Below are positions 51,507-58,128 of a DNA stretch of 64,000 nt, piece after piece. How positions within the stretch are numbered: position 1 is the stretch's first letter; every line of letters begins with the position of its first letter. This DNA comes from JAFEBO01 sp044221315 (GTDB lineage Bacteria > Planctomycetota > Phycisphaerae > Phycisphaerales > UBA1924): assembly GCA_044221315.1 (NCBI GenBank), contig JBGAPK010000006.1:1-64000 (forward strand). Reading direction: 5' to 3'. The position numbers were made by a program, and so were the translations under genes. Below the pieces are notes generated by a model. The model worked only from the letters and a program-made list of their open reading frames with translations, was not told the DNA's origin and did not search any database.

Positions 51507-52238
51507 TTATTCCAATTCTCCTCCCCCGCTGCCAGCGGGGGAGGTGGCGAGTCTTCGAGCCGGAGGGGGCCCGGCGACAAACACGCGCGGCGGCACGGCC
51601 GTCGCGTGCGCCGCCACCGGCGCAAGGCGCTCAATCCCGTCCGCCCTCCTCAATATTTTCCGAGTCGCCCCCGCCGCATCCGCCCACGCGCGCAGTTCCT
51701 TCACAAACTCCGCGCGCCTCAACAACCCCCGCACCGCCCGATCATCCACGAGTCGCGCCACCGTAATGCGCATCTTCCGGAGCGCCGCACGAAGCCGAAC
51801 ATCCCGCGCCGTCAGCCCGCACTCCACCCGCTTCATTCCCGCGGCCTCGAAGCACCCGCAGAACTCGCCCATCGCCGCAACCACTTCCGTCCGCTCCGTC
51901 AACGCCCGTCGCAGATACGCCTCGACCAACGCCGTCGCAATCCCGCGCGATCGATGCCGGGGATGCACAACAACACGCGAGATCCGCCGCACGCCGGCGT
52001 TCAGCCGGCGCGCGTTCTCCCGCTTGTTCGGCCCTTCATACTCGCCCGGCCAGGCGCGCCGCCTCCATCGCGCATTCAGCGTCGGATAGCTCACCGTCAG
52101 CACGCCGACCAGCCGCGACTCGATCGTCGCTCCAAGCGTGAGACACACCCGTGCCGGCGACCCCGCGGCATAGTGCCGCGCCAGCAGCGGCCGCGCGAGT
52201 GAAATCGAAATCGGTGCGATATGAAGCGTGGGCTGCAT
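51507..52238 (-). CDS. GNAT-type acetyltransferase
   Basis: A 243-residue protein with a GNAT acyl-CoA-binding core at ~85-110 (RISRVVVHPRHRSRGIATAL: strand, then the R-x-x-G-x-A loop, then a helix) and a later strand-helix ending CFEAAGMKRVECG, the typical F..AGM of this fold. Sequence style is close to the acetyltransferase half of MK0520-type proteins (GNAT fused to an ABC ATPase); here the ATPase is a separate gene just upstream. The last ~18 residues (ARRLATSPAGSGGGELE) are coded by a type A element, so the natural C-terminus has been replaced. ATG 52238 begins the domain. Substrate unknown. Confidence 0.75.
   Translation of the reverse strand: MQPTLHIAPISISLARPLLARHYAAGSPARVCLTLGATIESRLVGVLTVSYPTLNARWRRRAWPGEYEGPNKRENARRLNAGVRRISRVVVHPRHRSRGIATALVEAYLRRALTERTEVVAAMGEFCGCFEAAGMKRVECGLTARDVRLRAALRKMRITVARLVDDRAVRGLLRRAEFVKELRAWADAAGATRKILRRADGIERLAPVAAHATAVPPRVFVAGPPPARRLATSPAGSGGGELE
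51519..51571 (-). repeat. Type A element forming the GNAT C-terminus
   Basis: ctcctcccccgctgccagcg + ggggaggtggcgagtcttcg + agccggaggggg. The GNAT reading frame enters the element and stops ten bases after it. Confidence 0.8.
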
Positions 52239-52377
52239 GCCAAAGTTCCTTCGTCAGAGATGTCGTACTCAACGAGCGATCGAAAATCTGAAATTCAAAT
52301 TCTGAAAACCAGAAACTGAGAGCGGGAATTGCCCACGTCTCGCGGACTTTGCAACAGGCCCCGACGCCCGTGTATTT

Positions 52378-52433
52378 CTCCTCCCCCTTTGCCAAAGGGG
52401 GAGGTGGCCGCGACAGCGGCCGGAGGGGGTTTC
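52378..52433 (-). repeat. Type A element, ggccgc variant
   Basis: ctcctccccctttgccaaag + ggggaggtggccgcgacagc + ggccggagggggtttcc, intergenic between the ABC ATPase and GNAT genes. The outer stem is ggccgc/gcggcc, as in the 2367 copy. Confidence 0.85.
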
Positions 52434-52454
52434 CGACGGAGCCGCGGCATCCGA

Positions 52455-53147
52455 TCACTCAACTCGATGGGCCGCCGAGCAATCGATCGCGGACTCCAAC
52501 TCAACATGCACATCCGGCTCCAGGCTTTCACCCAAATCCCCGTGCGCCGTCGCAACAACCACCCGCAGCCCCGAAAACTCATTCGTGACTGCCCGCCGCA
52601 GCGACCGCGCCACCGACGTCGCCGTCTCGCGATCAAGCGTCGTGAGAAACTCATCCAACAGCACCCATCCCGCTCGGCGCGAAATCGCCCGCGCGAGGTC
52701 AAACCGCGCACGCTCGCCCGTCGAAAGTTCCTCCGGCGTGCGACCCAGCAGCAGCGGATCGGCCAGGCCCACGCACGCGAGCGTCCGCAGCGCCCGATCC
52801 AGCGGCAGCGGAATCAGATCGATGATGGCGCAGGCGGACGCAGCGCGGCGTGTCGAACGGCGCCCGCCCGGGACGCGGCGTCGGTGGCTATAAGAAGGAT
52901 GACCCGCCCGCGCCGTGCGAACGTGCAGCCGCGCCCCGAGCGCCCGCAAAAGGGTCGATTTCCCGCTCCCGCTCGGCCCGGTGACGAGCGCGATCTGCCC
53001 CGGCGCGACCGACGCAAGCCGATCCAACTGATCGACGTGGCGTGTCTCGCGTGCCGCGCCGCCGTGCGTCAGACCGATTCCAAACCGGCAGCACGCGCGG
53101 AGCAATCGCATGGACGCGCGGCCACGAACGAGATTGATTCGCTTCAT
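52455..53147 (-). CDS. ABC-type ATPase domain protein
   Basis: A 230-residue ATP-binding-cassette protein with Walker A GPSGSGKST (57-65), signature LSTGERAR (141-148), Walker B VLLDE (162-166) and H-loop H202 (ATAHGD). No transmembrane partner is near, and the Q-loop region (~85-110) is basic and short, so it is not an obvious transporter subunit. Together with the next gene (GNAT) it resembles a split version of MK0520/COG2401-type ABC-GNAT proteins. ATG 53147 has a GGAG site upstream. Lies in a leftward cluster with the GNAT and terminase genes. Role unknown; DNA or protein maintenance is possible. Confidence 0.8.
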   Translation of the reverse strand: MKRINLVRGRASMRLLRACCRFGIGLTHGGAARETRHVDQLDRLASVAPGQIALVTGPSGSGKSTLLRALGARLHVRTARAGHPSYSHRRRVPGGRRSTRRAASACAIIDLIPLPLDRALRTLACVGLADPLLLGRTPEELSTGERARFDLARAISRRAGWVLLDEFLTTLDRETATSVARSLRRAVTNEFSGLRVVVATAHGDLGESLEPDVHVELESAIDCSAAHRVE

Positions 53148-53159
53148 GATCAGACTCCT

Positions 53160-53270
53160 GGAAGAGTTCACCACCGAGACACGGAGAAAAAGCCCAAGGT
53201 TGACCAAAGGGAAACCCGTCTAACCCGTCCCTTGTGCTCTCTGTGCCTCGGTGTCTCTGCGGTGAATGCC
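53160..53270. repeat. Inverted repeat of a cacc-gagacac-type element
   Basis: ttcaccaccgagacacggag and gtgcctcggtgtctctgcgg + tgaa are inverted copies around a short spacer. Single, looser copies occur at 16780, 24448 and 51429 (ttcaccgcagagag). It lies between the HTH gene (stop 53271) and the ABC ATPase gene (start 53147). Confidence 0.6.
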
Positions 53271-53861
53271 TTATGACTTGGTTTTCATCTCGAGCAGCAC
53301 CAGATCGCAGTGCCGCCGGACGACGTGCAGAGGGAGATTGCAGATCTTGGCGACGCTGCGCTGCGAGTCGCCGGCGATGAAGACGGCCCGCGCAATGGTG
53401 AGGTGGAACGCCAGAGCCGTCGGGCGCGGCAGGATGCTCGAGGGCGGGCGCGGACGAGGGGGCCATTCGGGCGGAAACGGCATCGCCTCCAATTGCGACG
53501 CGACGTGGCGGTACGCCGGAGAGAGAATCCGCGACAGCAGGCGGCGCAATCGGCGCCGGAGCGTCCAATCGGGCTCGTGCACCAGCATCGCCAGGCCGGT
53601 GACCGGGCGGCTCTGCGCCCAGCGCACCAGAGCCAGGTCCGCCGTCGGCAACCAGCGGGAGAGTTCCACGATGTTGGCGTTGATTCGGGCCGAGGGATGC
53701 TCGAGCGTGCGCCCAACGGGCAGCCCGACAGCAACGGTTCGGAAGAGCGAAGTCCGGGCCCGGCGAGCGGGAGTCTTCTGGCACTTCCCCGGGCGGTCGC
53801 CGCCGCGCCCCGGAAGCCCCGACACGGCCGGCCCGGGCAGTGTTGACATTTCAGTAAACAT
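53271..53861 (-). CDS. Small protein with C-terminal helix-turn-helix
   Basis: A 196-residue protein (starts at ATG 53861; ATG 53849 is also possible). The N-terminal ~50 residues are basic and Pro/Gly-rich. A middle helical part (NIVELSRWLPTADLALVRWA) is followed by a C-terminal HTH-like segment (FIAGDSQRSVAKICNLPLHV + VRRHCDLVLLEM). The HTH is at the extreme C-terminus and is followed by MKTKS. It is the first gene of the leftward ABC ATPase/GNAT/terminase cluster, so it may be a cluster regulator or a TerS-like DNA-binding partner for the terminase; neither can be proven. The mRNA may be nearly leaderless (see 53843-53947). Confidence 0.6.
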   Translation of the reverse strand: MFTEMSTLPGPAVSGLPGRGGDRPGKCQKTPARRARTSLFRTVAVGLPVGRTLEHPSARINANIVELSRWLPTADLALVRWAQSRPVTGLAMLVHEPDWTLRRRLRRLLSRILSPAYRHVASQLEAMPFPPEWPPRPRPPSSILPRPTALAFHLTIARAVFIAGDSQRSVAKICNLPLHVVRRHCDLVLLEMKTKS

Positions 53862-53947
53862 GGTGTAGAGTTTACTGGATAGTATTGGCCCGGAAGGCCA
53901 AAATCTGGAATTTTGAACGGAATTTGTTTGGTATTCTACAAGAATAC
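53843..53947. promoter_or_regulatory. Divergent promoter/operator region with three inverted repeats
   Basis: Between the HTH gene and the S24-repressor gene. For the rightward gene there is a -35 ttgaca (53843-53848), a 17-base spacer and a -10-like tagagt (53866-53871). For the leftward gene there is a -10-like tactat just before its start. Three inverted repeats are present: cagtaaac (53852-53859)/gtttactg (53870-53877); ttggcc (53885-53890)/ggccaa (53896-53901); gtattct (53931-53937)/agaatac (53941-53947, 3-base spacer). The first overlaps the -35 to -10 spacer and the -10, as an autoregulatory operator would. Confidence 0.55.
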
Positions 53948-54027
53948 GCCCCGGGGGGCAAGGGGCGGTAAGGCGAAAGCGGGTGGGGTGGCCGTAAGCG
54001 CCTGCGGCAGACGGGATTGGGAACAAC

Positions 54028-54948
54028 ATGAAAAAGGACCGAGCCAAGCCCGGAGACAAAGAAACGCAGCCCGCCGGCGGGATCGGGTGGGGTGAGCATC
54101 TCCGCAGGCTCCGCCTCGCGCGCGGCCTGACGCTCGAGCAGCTCGCCCGCAAGGCCCGCTGCACCAGGGGCTACCTGAGTTCGATAGAGAACGGCAAACG
54201 CGCGGTGCCCGGCGAGGCGATCGTCTCTCTATTAGAACACGCGCTGTCAGTCCCCGGTGGCTCGCTCGCGCGGGCCGCCGGCTGGGAGCGCACGCCGGCC
54301 CATGTTCGGCGGGAGGTGATGCAGCTCGCCGCCAGGGAGGCGGTCCAGCGCGAGCGGGAGAAGAAACTGGCAACCCTCCTTGCCGGCAGCGCCGTGGACG
54401 AGGCCGGGCGAGTACGTGGGGCGCTGGATGAGGCGTACCGATCGGGCGAACTGCACCGGATGATCGGGGTGGAGCAGGAGGCATCGGCGTCCGAAGCGCG
54501 TCGTTCGGGGTCGGACATTCAGGGTCCGACGTCGCTGCGATTTCTTGCGCGGGAGGTGCCGCTGATCAACCGGGTGGCGGCGGGGTATCCGACGGAGGCG
54601 TTCACGGACCTGGGCTATCCGGCGCGGATCGCGGACGAGTACGTCCGGTGTCCCGACGTGGACGATGCGGACGCGTTCGCGGCGCGTGTGGTGGGGGAGT
54701 CGATGCTTCCGGAGTATCGCGAGGGCGATGTGGTTGTGTTCAGCCCGGCGCGGGAAGTGAAGAGCGGGATGGACTGCTTCGTGCGGCTGGAGCCGGACGC
54801 GGAGACCACGTTCAAGCGGGTGTTCTTTGAGGACGGGGGGATGATCCGGCTGCAGCCGCTGAACGCGGCGTACGCGGCGCGGGTTGTGGAGCGGGAGATG
54901 GTGGCGGGGCTGTACGCGGCGGTGAGCGTGATCAAGAAGGTGGGGTGA
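54028..54948 (+). CDS. HTH-S24 autocleavable repressor (LexA/CI-like)
   Basis: A 306-residue protein. An XRE-type helix-turn-helix at about 24-58 (LRLARGLTLEQLARKARCTR, then SSIENGKR) is followed by a basic linker and an S24 peptidase domain (~180-306). Cleavage site A185-G186 (VAAGYP), catalytic S225 (VGESMLPEY) and K263 (TTFKRVFF) all fit. It is expected to dimerise, bind an operator, and cleave itself when RecA is activated. Divergent from the HTH/ABC/GNAT/terminase cluster across a region of inverted repeats, so it probably represses that cluster or itself. The start has no strong ribosome-binding site; a ~150-base 5' UTR is implied by the promoter. Confidence 0.88.
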   Translation: MKKDRAKPGDKETQPAGGIGWGEHLRRLRLARGLTLEQLARKARCTRGYLSSIENGKRAVPGEAIVSLLEHALSVPGGSLARAAGWERTPAHVRREVMQLAAREAVQREREKKLATLLAGSAVDEAGRVRGALDEAYRSGELHRMIGVEQEASASEARRSGSDIQGPTSLRFLAREVPLINRVAAGYPTEAFTDLGYPARIADEYVRCPDVDDADAFAARVVGESMLPEYREGDVVVFSPAREVKSGMDCFVRLEPDAETTFKRVFFEDGGMIRLQPLNAAYAARVVEREMVAGLYAAVSVIKKVG

Positions 54949-55123
54949 GGCGGGGATCGTGGTTTTCCCCGCGTGTGCGGGAGGCGCATTTTTGCCCTTG
55001 CTTTGTGCCCTGCGCACGCCGGAATTGGGCACAAATGGTGTTGCTTCCGGTGTCGCGGTTCGGTATCGTGACTGAGCGGGAACATCGCCGCGAGTGGCGG
55101 TGTCGTTGCGCGGGAGATGCATC

Positions 55124-57778
55124 ATGAAAGTCGTTCTTCGTGCGGCTGCGGGCCTGGTGATGTGGTTTGGCTTGATGGCTTCGGTCGCGCTCGGGCAGAG
55201 CCTGCAGACGCTGCCTCCGGCGTTCGACACGGTGGCGGGGGGCACGGGGAATTCCCTGCCGATCGCGAACTACACGTCGGGGACGCAGCAGGTGATTTAT
55301 GGTGCGGATCAGTTGGCGGGGATTCCGGTGGGGAGCGTGATCACGGGGATGCAGTTGCGGCTGCGGAACTCGGACGCTGCGTTTCCTGCGGCGGCGTTTT
55401 CGGCGTCGCGGTATGACGTGAGGCTGGCGGGGTCGTCGCTGACTCCGGCGACGATGTCGAGCACGTTTGCAACAAATATGACCAATCCGATACTGGTGCG
55501 GTCGGGGTCTTTGGATGTTTCGGCGGGTGCGTATCCGGGGACGGGGAATCCGCGTGCGTGGGGTCCGGTGATCGGGTTCACGACGGGGTATGTATACAAG
55601 GGCGGGCCGCTGGTGATCGAATGGCGGGTGGTGAGCCCGTCGAACACGTTCGCGGCGTACGCCGATCTGGTGAACGCCGGAACGGCGAACAGGTACATGT
55701 ACACCGACAACAACCCCGACGCGGCAACGGCGACGACCCTCACGCCGACTGCCGGCGGGCCGATCGTGCGGCTGACGTTTACGCCTCCTCCGGCGGATCT
55801 GGCGAAGGGTGTGACGAAGGTGATCGTGGCGGATCGGCTGGCGGATCAGACGAACGGGGACGGGGATGGGGTGCTGCTGTGGATTTCGGCGTATTCCCAG
55901 GTGGCGGTAGCGGGGGCGAATCAGTTTGACACGATCGGACCGGGCTCGGACTTTGTGGGGATGACGTGGCGGCTTTGGTCGCAGTCGGGCTCGGCCTGGC
56001 CCCTGGCGGTGGCGAACTTCGGTCAATTTGACGTGCAATTGTCGAAGTCGAACAACGGGCCGGGCGCGCTCTCGAAGACGATTGCGAGCAACGTCGGGGC
56101 GGATGCGGTGATGGTGCGGTCGGGTGCGCTGAGCCTGCCGATCGGCGACTTTGCGCTCAAGGGCTCGTCGGCGACGGCGCCGTTCGGGGCGGAGGTCGGG
56201 TTCGCGAGCGCGTATCACTACCGGGGCGGGCCGCTTCTGACGGTGGTTCGCAACACCGGGCAGGGCAGCGGGTCTCCGGGGTACATGGATTGTCTGAATG
56301 TCGGGGGGCCCGGCTACAACACGGACGTGCAGGCGTGGCAAGAGCCTTCATACGGCGTGGCGGTTGCGACTCTCGGTTCGCCGTATCTGGTGACCAAGTA
56401 CAGCGTGGACGCGGGGACGAGTTCGCCTTTGAATCAGCCGTCACCGGCCCCGGGCGGGCTGAGCTGGGAGATTTCGCAGCTGATCCAGACGGTGATCTCG
56501 GCTTCGGAGTTGCAGTACATCCCGGTCGGGAGCGTGATCGATTCGCTGTGGCTGAGGCAGTCGGCCGGGGCGGGGGTGGCGGGGCCGGGCGCGGACGTGA
56601 CGGCGACTGATTTCGAGTTAGCGCTGAGCAGCGCGACGAATCAGCCTTCGGACATGAGCACGACGGTTGCGGCGAACGAGGGGGCGGACCGGGTGCTGGT
56701 GTACGACGGCGGGCTGAGCGTGCCGGCGGGGGTGATGCCGCCGGGCTCGAACGGGAACTACGGGAAGATCGTGCAGTTCCAGAAGCAGTTCGTGTACAAA
56801 GGCGGGCCGTTGTGCGTGACGATCCGGCACACGGGGCTGTCGGGGGCGTTGAACACTCTGGATGCTGTCCTTGGAACGACGGGCACCAACCGGACGATTT
56901 TTTCGTACGCGGTGGGCGCTCCGACCGGATCATTCTTCGGCGCGGGCTACTCGGGGACGGCGATGAAGCTGGGGTATATCCCTTCGGTGATGGCGCCGAA
57001 CAACATCGCGACGGCGGAGGGTTCGAGCGCGTGGAACATGCCGCACATCGCGTCGTACGCGGTGCAGACGATCATCGCGGCGAGCGAGTTGCGGACGATG
57101 GATGTGGGCTCGTTCATTACGGGGCTCTCCCTTCGGAATGACAGCACGTTCGGCGGGGCCTCGTTCCCGAGCGTGGACACAAATGTCGCACAGTTTGATG
57201 TTTCGATTGCGCCGGCGGCCCGGTCGCCGCTGACGATGAGCGCGACGTATGCGACGAACATCGGGCCGGGGGAGATCGTGGTGCGGTCGGGGCCGATGAC
57301 GGTTCCGGCGAACGCGTTTCCGGCCTCGGGAAGTGCACTGCCGTCGCAGAACGCGTGGTATGTGCCGTTCACCCGGGTGTTCCGCTACGAAGGTGGCGAC
57401 TTGTGCGTGACGATCCGGGGGCAGGGAACCACCGGGACCGGCGCGAACAATTACGATGGCGACGGCGCCCTTCCGCTGGCGCGTGGTGCGTCGGTGTTCA
57501 ACTACAGCAGTTCGGGCGCCGCATCGGGCTCAACCTGGGGTCCGCTGGGGATTCGCCTGGCGTTTACGCCCCGGGCGTTTTGCCGCGCCGATCTGAATAA
57601 CGATGGACTGGTGGATGATGCGGACTTTGTGATCTTCGTCGCGGCGTACAACACGCTGGACTGCAACGACCCGTCGATGCCAGCGGGTTGCCCTGCGGAC
57701 CTGAACTTTGACCGGGTGGTGGATGATGCGGACTTTGTGATCTTCCTGGCGGCGTACAACGAACTGGTGTGTCCGTAG
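55124..57778 (+). CDS. Secreted protein of four ~200-residue repeats with dockerin-like tail
   Basis: An 884-residue exported protein (signal MKVVLRAAAGLVMWFGLMAS, ending ALGQ). The body is four related ~200-residue units, each with a start like SxLPPAFD..EG, a core QxIYxAxxLxxIPVGSVITGxxLR, a phrase TFATNMTNPILVRSGSLDV, then YKGGPLVIE, giving a beta-rich fold repeated in tandem. The tail is DLNNDGLVDDADF / DLNFDRVVDDADF, ending VCP. ATG 55124 has a GGGAGA site upstream. Two paralogues follow, at 58129 (four units) and 62592 (one unit). No catalytic motif; presumed extracellular or surface role. Confidence 0.8.
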   Translation: MKVVLRAAAGLVMWFGLMASVALGQSLQTLPPAFDTVAGGTGNSLPIANYTSGTQQVIYGADQLAGIPVGSVITGMQLRLRNSDAAFPAAAFSASRYDVRLAGSSLTPATMSSTFATNMTNPILVRSGSLDVSAGAYPGTGNPRAWGPVIGFTTGYVYKGGPLVIEWRVVSPSNTFAAYADLVNAGTANRYMYTDNNPDAATATTLTPTAGGPIVRLTFTPPPADLAKGVTKVIVADRLADQTNGDGDGVLLWISAYSQVAVAGANQFDTIGPGSDFVGMTWRLWSQSGSAWPLAVANFGQFDVQLSKSNNGPGALSKTIASNVGADAVMVRSGALSLPIGDFALKGSSATAPFGAEVGFASAYHYRGGPLLTVVRNTGQGSGSPGYMDCLNVGGPGYNTDVQAWQEPSYGVAVATLGSPYLVTKYSVDAGTSSPLNQPSPAPGGLSWEISQLIQTVISASELQYIPVGSVIDSLWLRQSAGAGVAGPGADVTATDFELALSSATNQPSDMSTTVAANEGADRVLVYDGGLSVPAGVMPPGSNGNYGKIVQFQKQFVYKGGPLCVTIRHTGLSGALNTLDAVLGTTGTNRTIFSYAVGAPTGSFFGAGYSGTAMKLGYIPSVMAPNNIATAEGSSAWNMPHIASYAVQTIIAASELRTMDVGSFITGLSLRNDSTFGGASFPSVDTNVAQFDVSIAPAARSPLTMSATYATNIGPGEIVVRSGPMTVPANAFPASGSALPSQNAWYVPFTRVFRYEGGDLCVTIRGQGTTGTGANNYDGDGALPLARGASVFNYSSSGAASGSTWGPLGIRLAFTPRAFCRADLNNDGLVDDADFVIFVAAYNTLDCNDPSMPAGCPADLNFDRVVDDADFVIFLAAYNELVCP

Positions 57779-58128
57779 GGAGAGCGGCAGAGCGGCAGAG
57801 CAGCAGATTGATACAACGGGTTTGACGCACGGTCGTACGCGGAAATTTCCCCGTTCGGGTGTTTCTTGCCGCGCGCGGGTGGCGGGATTTGACAACGGCG
57901 GGGGAAGGCGCCACTGATGACTCGGAGCTGTGAGTGGCGCTCGCGGGGCGGCGTGCGTCGGGTCTGGTTGCCGGTCGCAAACGGGTTTCCCGGTATCGCG
58001 TTGAGAGCGAGGACGGAGAACCGGGGCGGTCCGGAAGGCGGGTGGAACGAGGGAGAGCCTCGGGGATACGGGCTCTTTCTTCATTCCGACCCGCGGATCT
58101 GCGCGTGCGATTTGCTGGAGAAACAAAC
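57779..58128. other. 350-base intergenic region with period-8 tract
   Basis: Between two paralogues. It opens with a period-8 microsatellite (gagcggcagagcggcagagc + agcag, 57780-57808), the same family as 1752-1826. No gene is seen in the rest, which should contain the promoter of the downstream gene. Confidence 0.6.

Noticed and set aside
49401..54948. Complete prophage
   Set aside because: Only a terminase homologue and a repressor are phage-like. No integrase, portal, capsid or tail genes are seen in the window.
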